Positions 1 through 11,590 of a DNA stretch of 64,000 nucleotides are shown piece by piece. Positions within the stretch are counted from its first letter, which is position 1; each line of letters opens with the position of its first letter. The translations under genes were made by a program, and so were the position numbers. A model generated the notes under the pieces. The model had not been told where the DNA came from. It made no database searches and was given only the letters and a program-made list of their open reading frames with translations. The DNA is from Hofstenia miamia (lineage: Eukaryota; Xenacoelomorpha; Acoela), in contig SCFE01000044.1 of the NCBI GenBank assembly GCA_004352715.1, positions 1,252,684 through 1,316,683 of the forward strand. Reading direction: 5' to 3'.

Positions 1-673
1 CTGCTTGACTTTTTGCTTCTGTTAACTTATGTAAACTAGAACTAATCATTCACTATTTAGGTGACGAAGCCATGCTTTAATCTATCCAATGATCACTGAT
101 GGGCATCTGCCTGAAGCTGATCTCCACATCCAGTTTCACCACTTCCTCGCTTGGTTGAGTGCCACATCTCAGCTCAATCAATACAGTTTATGTGTACCCT
201 ATCCTAGCTCAGTGTATACTCAATGCACGGCACAATTCGACTTAAACTCATTTTCGTGAAAGTGTTCTATCTATTTGCAACCTGACTTGTTACAAGCTGT
301 CCGTTTGATATTACATGTAGCCATTACCGAAATATATTGGCCTTTCTAAATATATTAGATTTGAACAGCTTCCTAACTTACATTTATAATTCAATACATG
401 TACGGTCACTCTATCAGTCAATTCTTTGTAAATCCGCCGTAGAGTTATTGGAAATTATAATATTATAAAGAAACTGGATTGCTAATGAAAAGGGTTTAAA
501 TATATAATAAAGATTATTATGCTACATATAATTTATAACAACGTGTTTTATCGAGCCTAGTTTGTTTCTGAGATTGATTTTGCAAGAGTGGACTTGGACA
601 ACGATTTTTGCAGCAAATACAATGGAATAAATATACATGTGTATGTAAATCCTAAATATAATTTAGTATGTCC

Positions 674-710
<37 letters not shown>
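1..710. repeat. LTR-like flanking sequence ending in (TA)n
   Basis: Bases 1-108 are identical to 12484-12591, the last 108 bases before a single-N join, so the two stretches are the same repeat or an unmerged contig end. Around 120-210 there is diverged similarity to about 11490-11575 (shared CTCAGCTCAAT core and a TTATGTGT block), which suggests a related LTR. Bases 678-708 are a (TA)n tract, followed by five N at 711-715. I see no supported gene. Confidence 0.45.
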
Positions 711-715
711 NNNNN

Positions 716-1658
716 TGCAATTATCTTATTTGCATGCAATTATTGAGGCTAACATCTCGTAATAATCCCTCACAACAGCTCTTGATCGCTACACACAAGA
801 AATGCTTAGCTGCAATTAATCAAACCAAGCACTTGGTTCCTATTTATATAAAATTTTATTAAACATATTTACCAATTAAACAATTACCAGTCACTGATTG
901 ATTTTATGTCCACTTAATTGCAGTCACTAGTCGACCTAACTCTCATTCTCAATATGTGTTACTGTAGTGTACAAATAAGATAACATATCACAACCTGACA
1001 CTAGCTGCTATTCAACAGATAAAAATAGTTAATATAAAAATAAAGTAGCTTCCTATATTTAATTAAAATAGATATACAATAACGACTGATGACAAAAGGA
1101 CACAACACTAGCTGCAGACAAGATAAAAAGGTAAATATAAACTAAGGCAGTTTCTAACCTACATATAAATACTATACAATTAATATGGTCACTTATCAGT
1201 CAATTTAGATCTAAAATAGCAATAATTAATTAACATACCTTAGATGGCTATCAGCCTTTCACCATCTTGTTACTATATGTAATACAAATGAATGGTAGCC
1301 AGCTAAGCATAAGAAAAATACTCCTATACCTAGTCATAACTTATTTGCATGCAATTATTGAGGCTAACATCTCGTAATAATCCCTCACAACAGCTCTTGA
1401 TCGCTACACACAAGAAATGCTTAGCTGCAATTAATCAAACCAAGCACTTGGTTCCTATTTATATAAAATTTTATTAAACATATTTACCAATTAAACAATT
1501 ACCAGTCACTGATTGATTTTATGTCCACTTAATTGAGTTCTGAGTGATCCACGTGGTAAGCTAAAATTAATGTGGAGCTTAATGTCCACAAGTGTTTTGT
1601 CAAATTAATTGTGACTTATACTTGCTTTCACAATTTCACAATTTGCCAAATCACTAAT
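716..1658 (-). repeat. 3' LTR of element 1
   Basis: Bases 921-1658 match 11591-12390 with scattered substitutions; the right-hand copy has an extra ~50 bp near 12102-12180. Homology stops at 1658 on the internal side, where the copies diverge into a purine-rich minus-strand tract (about 1704-1730), a plausible polypurine tract, and at 12390 on the outer side. Bases 725-909 repeat 1338-1522, so the outer part beside the N run at 711-715 may be a mis-join. The exact ends are uncertain. Confidence 0.6.
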
Positions 1659-1757
1659 TGATAATTCCATTAAATTGATATGAGTTTCTTATTATATTTT
1701 AATTTGTTTTTTTTCTTTCTTTGTTCTTTGTTGCAGTTTGATTTAATGGGATTATGC

Positions 1758-4700
1758 TACACACCTCTCTCAGGTTGCATTAATTTTAGATTCGCCTTCT
1801 CTCCATGCACTATTGTGCCTGCTCATTTGATCAGGATCTCTGCTTTCTCTTCTTCCCAGGTAATGTCTGTGAATTCTATTTGTTTTGTGAGTTTTAGCAC
1901 TGCTTCCTTTTCCGTCACAACAGTGTCTGCGTACTTGATTATACTCACTGTTAGGATCAATTCTGTAATTGATGTTATTTATCATAATTCGTTAATTTTC
2001 TTTGTGAATATTGGATAAAATTTTCTGTATAGTTTTAATCCTTTTAATCCAATCATCAGAGTCACGAGTGCATCTGTGCGACTTGTGTGGGTTAGTTCTT
2101 CTTTCAATTTACTGTTAGGGTAGAAGAATTTGAATACAGTTAGTAAGCTTTTTGTGTTTTCAACATCTTTGTAGAAAAAGCTGATGTTTTTGTGTATGTC
2201 TTCCTCATTTATCTCACCAGGGTTGTTTTTGTCCATTCTTATCATTGTATTCCCTGCTCAATAATTGACTCCTGAAAATAGCATTATGGTTTTAAGAGAT
2301 CTTTTTTCTATCTCTTTTCACATTTCTTCTAGCTGTTTGTGTATCAGTTCGCATTCTGTATATAGGTCATATGGTGTGATCTTTCCTTCAATATAGATGC
2401 ATTCACTGTTGTTTTCTGCTAGCCTTATTGCTTTAGTCTTTTTGTATGCCTCTGATGTGATTTTTGAGTTTGTGTATGTCTTGAATTCATGTAGATATCC
2501 TTTAGCAACTCTTTTTTCTTTTGGTAGACGCCATCTTGGTAACAACAATGGAATAGATATTGTTTTTGGCAGCGTGCATTTGAGGATTTTTGTCTCAATG
2601 TTTTCTTCAATTGTTTCATAACTTGCGGACGTCATTGATGCTGTCGCCATCCCTATAGTTGCGGGGTAGTTCATCTTCACTTCTGTTATTTTCTCCCAAA
2701 ATCTTGGGGTTAATCCTCTTCTTCATAGGTTGACTGTTGTGTTTGTTGGTATTTCTACTTTTGATGTTATGCATTCTATGTCTATTGCTAGTTGATTGTA
2801 AGGTTTCACTAATTCATTTAGTTCTGTTCTTGTAAATGCTTCTGTAAACATGATTTTCATTGTCACTACTGTGTGATTTTCTTTGTTTGTCTGATAGTTG
2901 TGATTTACAATTTCTGTTTCTTGTTTTTTAGTTATTTTGATTTCTATCAGATACCACTCGTCCTCTGTGTTAATCCATTCTATATTGCTTGCTGGGCTGA
3001 GATTTCCATATTTTTCCATGTTTATAGCATCTATCCACTCTTGTGTTTTGGGTGACAGTATTATATTTGTTGACATTAATAGTTTGTCCTCTAACATCAT
3101 ATCTGTTTTTTGTCATCATTTCAAGAACTTATACCAGCTTACTTATTCCCACTCTTGACATCTATTCCACCTTTTTTATGATTTTTGAAAAAGAGCATTT
3201 TGGTGTTTTATAGATGAATCTTTCTGTTTGAGTTGCCATTTTTTTCTTTTATTGGTTGAACTTTTTTGATTGCATTGCTTGAACTTCTTTTGACCAATTT
3301 TTGTGTTGTTTACCAAGGTTCTTCCTCTATCTGTAGTAATTTTGTCTCTAAAGTTGTCCCCCAAATATATTTTTTCATTGGTTCTTTGAATAGCAATATC
3401 TCATTTGGACATGTGCCTGTTCTGTTAGCTATTGTGACAATTGTTATTTTACAGTTTGGGTTTTCTTTAGTGATGATTCTTACTAAGTTTTTCTCAATAG
3501 TTTTCATTGGTTTCACCTGCTTTTCTGAAAATGCTAATTTTTCTGTAATTCCTTTCAAGAGCCAGTTCTTTGTAGTCATATTGATTGGTGAGAAAGCTAT
3601 TTCATAGTGTTTGTATTTACTTAATTGCATTCTTTGTCATCTTGAGATTGGTAGTATTAAATTTCCTTCTTCCATTAAGTAGATTGATAAGAGCAATATC
3701 ATTGTTCTATATCATATCTCTGGTGCATTGACTTCCTCAAACATGTATCTCTTGAAATCTTTTTTGGTGTTCAGCTCATATGCCTTATTGATTTCTTGGA
3801 GTGTGACTTCTATGGATTTATAATACTTCTTTGCAGGTGCTTCAATATGTATGCTCAGCCACTTTTCTTCTGTGGTTTTTGTGATTTTCATATCTTTCCA
3901 TATTGCTTGTATTTGTTTCAGATGCTCCTGCCTCTGATTCAAACTGAATTTTATGTGAAGTTGTGTTATCTTCTATAGGTTTTGTATTTTCTGTTCATTT
4001 CAATGGTTGATATAGTTTGACAGCTATCCACAGTTCAACCATTAGTCTGTATACTTCTGCCCAATAATCAAGCTGTAGATCAAATTTAATTAGTTGTGAG
4101 ATCACAGTTTCATCTGTTTTTCTCTTTTGGAAATATGTTTTGAACTTGCATGCACATGTTTCATAGGAACTGAGGTATTTCTTCTTCTGTAGTGACTGTT
4201 ATTGTCACTATTTGTGTGCCTGTTAATTCTGATATCCATAGTGTCTTCTGCAGTTGTTTTTCTAGTCTCTGATTTTGTATATTAGCATCAAGTTATCTTT
4301 ATTGATATTGATCTGCTCAATGTCTGCTGGTGCTCAGCTAACATTCCATTTCTGAACCACTGCTGATGGTCTCTAATTGGTCACCTTTTGGTTGGTTTCC
4401 TTCCAAAGTGTCCATCAGCATTTGACCAGCTGCAGATTTAGTACTGCTTACACCTTCCTGTGGTAACTCTTTTGTCCACTTGCCCTTTAATCAGCAGGGT
4501 GGAATACTCAGAAACATTAGTTTTACTGTCATTTGTCCCTGTGCCCTTTAATCAGCAGTGATGACTACTAAGAGATGTTGAAGCTTCACTGCTTTTCATC
4601 ATCATGTCCTTTAATTCTTGATGAGGACTACTCAGTATTTTTCCACTTCCTCCCAGTTGCTAATGGTTTCCGTGTCCCTCAGTTTGGTTGGCTTTGCTCT

Positions 4701-4814
4701 CTTCAATCATTTCCTGGGGTTTGATTTGCACTGCATCACTCTTCTCTTTGGTAATTGATTGCTCATTTTGTTGTTCAAAATTCCTAAACTGAGTTTTAAA
4801 TTTAAGTCCCATTT
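1758..4814 (-). pseudogene. ORF3 of element 1, unknown function, downstream of integrase
   Basis: This is an uncharacterised reading frame of about 1000 codons. It starts at ATG 4814, a few bases after the integrase stop at 4822, and ends at a TAG at 1758, just before the purine tract and the LTR. Frameshifts break it into open blocks (about 3712-3942, 3310-3630, 2723-3100, 2318-2680, 1982-2245). I recognise no domain: no integrase, chromodomain or clear signal peptide plus anchor typical of env. Blocks recur in the same order in the two plus-strand relatives: a KKDF block near 3740, an FTEAFT block near 2850, an ISIPLLLP block near 2540 and a TLMIGLKGLKLY block near 2050. Conservation across otherwise decayed copies implies that it was once a selected protein. 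A third gag-pol-linked structural or envelope-like protein is possible but unproven. Confidence 0.6.
4440..4640 (-). repeat. Three degenerate copies of a ~28-bp motif (cluster 1)
   Basis: A CCTTTAATCAGC..GA.GACTACT-like unit recurs near 4490, 4545 and 4610 at roughly 50-60 bp spacing in the 5' part of ORF3. The same motif occurs three times in 8165-8310. Read on the minus strand most copies give a short LKG or LKD peptide core. Confidence 0.5.
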
Positions 4815-4821
4815 TTCAGGG

Positions 4822-6300
4822 TTATAGAGTATATGCCCTCTGAGGCATTACTCTTGTTTGTATATCATCATCACTAATATCATGCCAAAATTCTTCTTCG
4901 AATTCTTCCTCTGGCAGATTGTTGAATTCGTCCATTTTGTTTGTGTTTTCACCTTGATTACATAGTAATTTGAATTCTGCTTTTCTATCTAGGGTTGCTC
5001 TCTTGATATCCATTATTGCTCTTTTCAGGTTTTGCAAATTTAGTGTCCTGTCATTATTTAATACATATTCATTATTATCTAATACATTTTCAATTGTGTA
5101 TGGACCTGACCATACAGTTTTTAATTTTCTTACTTGGTTTACTTCAGTCACTTTAATGTGTAAATGCATATACTTTATTTCCTACCTTGTGCATGCATCT
5201 GTAGATTTTTTTATTGTAATTCCTCTGTTGTTTAGTTGCTGACTTCCTTATGTTGTGACACATCATTTCGTGAATAGCTGTGATCCTATCTTTCAACTGC
5301 TTCACAAACTGATTATCCATTTTATCAGAGTATTCTGCAAATTGCATGGATAGTGGTGTTGCTTCTTCTCTGCCATACATTGCTTTAAATGGAGTGATTT
5401 GTGTGGTTGAGTGTACTAATATATTGTAAAAATATTATGTCATCTGTATTACTTCTTGCCACTTGTTTCCACCTATCCTTGATGTGGCTAATCTGATCAG
5501 TTTTATTAATGTTCTGTTAAGTCTCTCAACAGTACCATTTGCTTGAAGGCGATATGCTGTTGTTCATTCATTTAATATTTCTAAAATTTTGTTAGTTCTT
5601 GGAAGAGTGCACTTTCAAATTGTGGACCTTTGTCTGTTATGATTTTTTCCATTGGGTCTATTTTCAAAATCCACTCTTTTAGTATTAGGTTTGCAGTTTC
5701 TTCAGAGGTTGTATTCTTCATGGGTATTATTCTTGCATATCATGTGAAATTATCTACCATTACTAATACATATTGATATCCTTATTCATCTCTGGACAAC
5801 ATTTCAAGGTCTGTGTGTACCACTTTGTTTGGCTTTGTTTCAATTATTTTTTTCTAAAGGCGCTCTTTGTGTGGGAAAGTGTTGTATATTGTTCAAGAGG
5901 CAGGTAGTGCATTTGTTTATAATGTCCTCTGTTATTTTCCTTATTGCAATTGTGATATACTTGGAATTGAAAGTCATTGTTGTTTGTGTGATTCCCAAGT
6001 GTCCTTGTTCATGAATTTTTCTCACTATAGTATTCAGGTATCACTATTCAGTTGGCTTTTCCAATTACATATAAGAGATTGTTTTCATTAAATTTCCAAT
6101 TATATCTACTGTAGTAGTTTTTTGTATCTTCTTTTTGCTTTTCAGTGATTTCATCTGCTGTGATCTCTTCCCTTGACATGATAGGTGTTATTGCTTCCCC
6201 TTTTTTATCCATGTTTATTTCTGGGGGTTGTTCATACTTGCTGTGTGGGAGGAATTGAAATTCTATTTTGTGTCTGTCTTTATTCTCCAGATTTCTCTGG
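4822..6300 (-). pseudogene. Integrase of element 1
   Basis: Retroviral-type integrase inserts the cDNA copy into host DNA. The N-terminal zinc-binding HHCC region is visible near 5890-6025 (H-E-Q-G-H-L-G, then C-T-T-C). The core follows with an Asp in VHTDLE (about 5815), an Asp in ITDKG (about 5630) and a Glu in ANGTVERLNRTL (about 5530), matching the DDE triad. The C-terminal block at 4822-5169 carries the WSGPYTI motif usual for the end of gypsy integrases and stops at 4822. Several frameshifts and stops interrupt the core, including a TGA where the family usually has Arg (VDNFT.YA). The copy is inactive. Confidence 0.75.
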
Positions 6301-6604
6301 TATTCTGGGAGTGACATCCAACAATTTGCATTACTATGCAGTTTTCTCTTCCAATGTTCTATTGTAAATCTGAACTCATTTAAGTACTTGATCCATTTAG
6401 ACAAATTGACAATTTGTCTCCTGAAAATTTCTTAAGCATGCCAATCCACTGTTGTTGGTTCTTACTCTGAATTTTGTTCCTATTAGGAAATGTCTGAACT
6501 TTTTTATGCTTTCAATTAATGCAAGTATCTCCAACTTTGTTGACCCATAATTTTCTTTGCTGGGTTTCAATTTTCTACTGAAAAATTTTACTGGTAGTTN
6601 NNNN

Positions 6605-6639
<35 letters not shown>

Positions 6640-7440
6640 ACAATCATAATAAGAATAAGAACATTTCGTAGTAAGTTTATTAAGTATTTAATAATCTTAG
6701 AAATTTTAACACTGTTTGTAATTAAGATTACTAAGTCTATGTATAGTGCTTTCTTTAGATGAGTTTTTCAATACAGAAAATCTTCTTTCAATAGGTGCTG
6801 ATGAATAGTACATAAATACCAGGCAAACATTATTAGTGTGGTTGAATATTTTAACATCCATACAATTTTTTCTCTAAATTTTAAAATTTAACAATCCAAT
6901 CAAATTATATTGCGATTTTTTGCTGAATTCCTCCAGTCAAATTGGATTATTGACAATACACAGCAAAAACTAAAGGCAAATCCTGTTTAAGGCTAGCATA
7001 AATTGATGAATATCTCATTGGATCACTTCTTAAAACTCCAGTTCAAGAGAGCAACGAATAACGTTTTTTGTTTTTTGTATGGTTCATATCGTGCTTAAAT
7101 TGATTTGAAAGCGGACAAATTAAAAACATAGTTCTCTGTAGCACTACAGAGATCCATGTTAAAAAAGAGGTGAAAATATTGTATTTTCAGATCGTAGACA
7201 GTATATTAGTTCATCAGTTATGAATGCTTAAAAGTTTTTATGGAAAAAAATCATATATTGTAACAAGGCCTACTTTAATCACGGCTTCACGATTTGCAGT
7301 ACAAAAACGAAAAATAGCAATAAATACTCTTGCNAATTTTCTACTGAAAAATTTTACTGGTAGTTCTTTTCCATCTTTTATTTGTCCTAGTGTTGCTCCT
7401 ATGGCTACTTTACTAGCATCACAGTCTAAGATCAATTATT
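6290..7440 (-). pseudogene. RNase H of element 1, split by a foreign contig
   Basis: RNase H degrades the RNA strand during reverse transcription. The start, 7335-7435, shows ILDCDASKVAIGATLGQ and the FFSRK motif of Ty3/gypsy RNase H. The rest, 6290-6599, continues with the KLEILALI region and ends at the HWKRKLHSNA motif. The two halves join exactly if 6600-7334 is removed, because 6569-6599 and 7335-7365 are the same 31 bases. The interruption is therefore in the assembly, not in the element. Confidence 0.8.
6605..7333. other. Unrelated 729-bp contig misplaced inside element 1
   Basis: This piece is bounded by five N (6600-6604) and one N (7334). It begins with a (TA)n tract and continues as AT-rich sequence with no similarity to the retroelement. 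The 31 bases before it recur immediately after it, so the flanking contigs overlap and the piece does not belong there. I see no gene in it. Confidence 0.75.
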
Positions 7441-7559
7441 TTGTATAATCTGGCGTATTCAGTGAAGGCGATTTTGACAGTTTTTGTTTTATGTTATTGA
7501 GCTCCTCTTGTTGTTCCCATGTCCACTCAAAGGGTTCTGACTTCTTCAAATTTGTCATT

Positions 7560-8160
7560 TTTGCAGTTTTCCCTGGTATATTAGGTATGAATTACCCATA
7601 GTAAATTGAAGAATCCCATAATTCTTTGTAGGTCCTTCTTGTAATTAGGTTTTTTGATTTTTCTTATCATTTCTTGTGCATCATCATTCATGCTTATCTG
7701 GCATTGATATTATTTGTCCAAGCAATACAACTTTTTCTTTCAGTATGTCAAATTTGTTCCCATTTACTCTTAATCTAGTTTCTTTTAATATTTTCGACAT
7801 TCTGTCTAGTTTGTCTAGGTGTTCTTCCACCATGTTACTCATTATTATAATGTCATCAATATAGGCATATGGACTTTCACTCAGTCATATGATTTTGTTG
7901 TCTATGAGCTCATTCAAGATCTTATTGTATTTGTCTTTCAATTGCTCAGGTACTCTCCACACTGGGAATTTTATTGGTTTATTGGTTGTTGTTACAATTT
8001 TGTGAGTTTCTCCAACTAATTAACCCACACTAATTTCGCCAAAGTTGAATATTCCACTATGTTTCATTAATAATTGCTGTAATTTCCCTCTCTCATCCTT
8101 TTGTAAGTGTTCATAGTCCTCTTCTTTTATTTCAGGTATTCTTTCTTCCTCTTTGGCATT
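7560..8160 (-). pseudogene. Reverse transcriptase of element 1, central part deleted
   Basis: This is the remnant of the polymerase that copies element RNA into DNA. The N-terminal side has the FPVWRVPEQLKDKY region and SESPYA (about 7870-7960). The next residues are already the active-site strand YIDDIIIM (YIDD at 7852-7863), followed by the connecting region to RNase H. In gypsy elements about 100 or more residues, including the first catalytic Asp and the LPFGL-type block, lie between these two points. They are absent here, so the RT is dead. The junction lies near 7862-7872. Stops and frameshifts occur on both sides. Confidence 0.75.
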
Positions 8161-8164
8161 CATC

Positions 8165-8310
8165 CCTGCCCCCTTTAGTCAGCTGTGAGGATTACTTCCT
8201 CCAATGGTGTTCAACCACACGTCCTTTAGTCAACCTTGTGGATTACTATACATGTTCATCTGTGCGCCCTTTAGTTGGCATTGCAGATTATTTACTCCAT
8301 TGTTGTTTTC
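8165..8310 (-). repeat. Three degenerate copies of a ~28-bp motif (cluster 2)
   Basis: Units starting near 8170, 8220 and 8270 share CCTTTAGTCA/TTGG..G.GGATTACT at about 50-bp spacing, between protease and RT. The same unit appears three times near 4440-4640. On the minus strand they read as similar short peptides around LKGA or LKDV, two of them interrupted by TGA at the same place. Confidence 0.5.
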
Positions 8311-8373
8311 TAAGGGTTTCCAAATACTTCTGATGCTTGATGTGATTTATTGTCTATAGATTTGAACTTTTGA

Positions 8374-8990
8374 TCAATTCATTTTCACATTTCTGTTGGT
8401 AGCATTTAATATTGGGATTTTTCCTTCTCTATTTTTTATGGAACTGACACTTGACAGCATCAAAATTATTTTCATGTTGATTCCTGTTTGGTCATATAAC
8501 ATGATTTCCACTGTTATGTTTTTTTCTCTATTAATTGTATGCATCTTCCAGTGGTATGGTTGTAGTTTTATGTCTTCCGTGATTTCAAATAGTATCTTCT
8601 GGTTTTCATGTTCTTCCTTGATCTTGATCTCCTCCTTTTGTATTTTCATTGTTCTATTTCCATAGTTGATGATGCATTTGTTTTTAGATAGAAAATCATC
8701 TCCAATTATTACTTCATAAGCTAATAAATTTTTGTGGGTATTGATAACTATTAGAGATTGTTCAAATGCATTGTTCAAAATTCACATTAACGCTCTTTCT
8801 AGTGTTCCTTTTGTATCAATGTATTTGCCTGATGCATTAATCCACCTGTTTAGAGACTTCTTTAAGTCATGTCTATCAAATCCTAGTTTTTTGGCATTTG
8901 TCAATTATTATTGATTTTACTGCACCTGTATCAATAGTTGCTTTAATCATCATACCATTTATCACAACTGTGATTGTGTTCATGTTTCTG
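8374..8990 (-). pseudogene. Aspartic protease (retropepsin) of element 1
   Basis: This protease would cleave the gag-pol polyprotein. The catalytic motif I-D-T-G-A is at 8921-8935. It is followed by a G..IDTKGT stretch and, 50-60 residues on, IIGDDFLSKN, the usual second hydrophobic-G-x-D-F-L signature of gypsy proteases (about 8690-8715). An open block at 8374-8778 covers the second half and the linker to RT. A TGA near 8790 and frameshifts upstream break it. Confidence 0.75.
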
Positions 8991-9167
8991 AGATCTGTTA
9001 GTATCAATAGCAGTGCTCAGCTTTGTTGAGATAGTGCTCCTAAAAGTTTTCCAAATCCTCAATTGTTTTTTCTTCTTTGGTTTCCAATAATGTCTCATTT
9101 CCAGATTTGATTAGGTCCACATCATCATAGTAGGCATTGCCATCTTCTATGATATTAATTTGTTTTA

Positions 9168-10065
9168 TACATTTGTCTTTTTTGTGTCCTTTTAAGCCAC
9201 AGTTAAAACATCAAACATTTTTCTCTTTCAATTTTCTTATATGCCCATCTTTTGTTTTGATCTTTATTACCTTTTCTTCCTTTTTTGTTTCATTTTCTTT
9301 TGATGGTTTCTGTTGACTCTGTGCTTTCGTCCTCCAATACATTGTGCTTAGGCTTTGTCTATTCCATGTTGCCTTCTCATATATCCATGAATTATTTTCC
9401 AGCATAACTTGAACAGCTTTTCTTATCATCTTTTCCTTGCCATAATTGACATCACATTTTATTTCAAATGGTTGTGTAACTTTTTCTGGTAAGCCTTTCA
9501 TAATATGTGAGAACAGGTCATATTTTGAATAGTGTCCTCCTCTTGAGCTTAGCATTAATAACCATTGGACTTGGGACATATAATTTCAAATGTTGTAAGA
9601 ATTCTTCATTTTTGTACTGATTAAGATTAACTAATACTGGTTTTTAAAGCTCTTGTTTTAGTAGTACTTAATGAAATCTCCTTTGAGCAATTTATAATTG
9701 GTTTTTATTTCAGTATCCATGATCAGATAGTGCTGATATGCAGCTCCCAATAAATATAGTGGTAATCTTTTGGCTGCAGGATCTTGGTTGATCTTTTCAC
9801 TCTTTCATTTTCAACTCAAACAATTGTAAACCCTCTTCAAAGGTGGGGGAGTAGCTATCAATTTTCCCTGTAAATATTCTGATTTGTGCTTTGCATGGTA
9901 TTGTTTCTTTGTAGTTTATTTCTAGTAGCATCAATTTTTTAAATGTCAGTTTTCCTGGTATCTCCAATTTTATTTGTTTTTCACATGTTTGCTAACTTCA
10001 TCTGTTATTTCTTGAATTATCAGTTCTTTTTCATCTTCCTCACTGAGGTTTCCTTTTTCTACATT
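9168..10065 (-). pseudogene. Gag capsid and nucleocapsid region of element 1
   Basis: Gag packages the element RNA. The zinc knuckle C-F-N-C-G-L-K-G-H-K-K-D-K-C is intact at 9169-9210 (CX2CX4HX4C). Upstream are a capsid-like segment with AKRLPLYLLGAAYQHYL (about 9730-9780) and the GLPEKV block (about 9490) typical of retrotransposon gag, followed by a basic tail (about 9220-9330). Several frameshifts separate these blocks. A TGA lies directly before the first Cys of the knuckle, where Arg is common in this family. Confidence 0.7.
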
Positions 10066-10069
10066 TTTT

Positions 10070-10740
10070 TGTTGGTAGACTTTGTTTGTATTCATGCACT
10101 TCTTATAGGTGCTGTTATTTTAATCTCTGGTTCTTCTGTGATTATTATCTCATGTGTCTTTATTGGTTTTCTCATTGCCTTGTCATCATTATCATCCTGC
10201 ATTAACTTATTTAGTCTAAGTTGATCTTTCAGGTGATCAATTTCTAGTTGCTGCATTTCTTTTTTTTGCTTTAGGTCTTTATTTTCAGTTTCCAAATTGG
10301 AGTACATCATTTTCCATTTATCATTTTGCTCTAGAATTTGTATGTTCACATCTGCTAATTTTTGTTTTAGTGTGTCCAATTGTATCTGGAATAAACTGCA
10401 TTGTTCATCCAACCTTTTACTCATGTCTAGTTTAAGATCCAATATCATTCATCTCCTTTCTGCTTCTATTTCTTCGAATCTTTCTTTCAGGATTCTGATC
10501 TGTTCCTTGAGAGCCATTTCTGTGTTTTTGTTTCTTCAGAGAGTGTTTAGGATCTCAAGTGAGTCGAGTTGTGGTTCTAATTGAATTGTTTGCATCTCCA
10601 AATCTACGGTGGGAGTTATCAGGGTTGACTCTTCTTGGAGCTCACTAGTTGGTGGGGTTTCAGGGTTTTCTACTGAGTATTCTCACGTTGTAGGAACTTG
10701 TTTCTGTTTCTTCTTGTTAGTTTGGGTGTCAAAATTGTGC
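10070..10740 (-). pseudogene. N-terminal gag region with coiled coil, element 1
   Basis: One frame stays free of TAA and TAG from about 10740 to 10093 but contains TGA four times, near 10684, 10540, 10449 and 10091. The open part at 10092-10448 is a strong coiled coil rich in Leu, Lys, Glu and Gln with heptad spacing, which fits self-association of a gag protein. After 10070 a run of seven A on the minus strand shifts the frame. I see no in-frame ATG before the first TGA, so the true start is unclear. Confidence 0.55.
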
Positions 10741-11590
10741 TGTTGTGAGGTTTCATCATGATTTATTTGCTGATTTCTACATGCACTAATCTTTGATCTT
10801 TAGATATCAAAAAAAATTTCTGCATAGGTTAGTAGTTTCCTTTTAGTAAGCAGTCTTTACTAGTGAAACATTTATTGAATCACAACAAGTGAGATAGAAC
10901 TGAGCAAATAAAAAAAGACATGTTTGGTAAAGTTGTTTCCACTATTACATAAGTGATGAACAAACAGTAATCCAGTAAGAGAGAGAGAGAGATAACAGTA
11001 AAAGAACTTTCCTGCACCTACAGGTTCCTCACAGCTGGAGTACATCTCACAGCCTTGCTTACTCCTGTAGACAGTAACATAACTGCACCATCAAACCTCC
11101 ATACTAGGACAAAGAATAAATGTCAAAATGTGTGTGTGGAAGAAATCCACCTTAACCACACTATGATGTTTAAAGGACTCTGTGTCCTGTCATTTTTGCC
11201 ATGTAACATCATCACCCAGACAAGGCACCGTGTATAATAGCAATGTATAGTTTTGATACAACATAAGACAGATTCCAGCATGCAGGGTAGTGTATACGTT
11301 CACTCTTACTGTTATTTTGTAATTGTATAACTAGAGATAACTTAATTATTACTCCAAGACTAGCATAACAGTTCACCACTACTATTTAAGTAGTATCATT
11401 GAAAAGAGTCACAGCATAGAGTGTTTTGGGCACACTTGCCCAAAGCCATATCATAAAGACAGTTCACAGATCATCAACAGTTCAATCCATCCTGTATCCA
11501 CATCCATCTCTATTGTTCCATCTGCTGGCAACTCAGCTCAATCTCAATGAAAGAGTTTTGTTATGTGTGCCTTATTTATCATGTAATAAA

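Noticed and set aside
1680-2018. Hydrophobic plus-strand frame over the ORF3 end
   Set aside because: It is a shadow of the minus-strand ORF3, whose homology to element 3 fixes the coding strand.
9168-10740. TGA read as Trp (alternative nuclear code)
   Set aside because: Several TGA positions fit Arg better than Trp, the same elements also contain TAA and TAG, and the intact LINE frame and host exons use TGG for Trp.
11055-11237. Short plus-strand frame in the element 1 leader (copy at 12879-13061), and 11426-11647 (copy at 13250-13480)
   Set aside because: There is no similarity, no coding bias and no context. They are repeated only because of the contig overlap.
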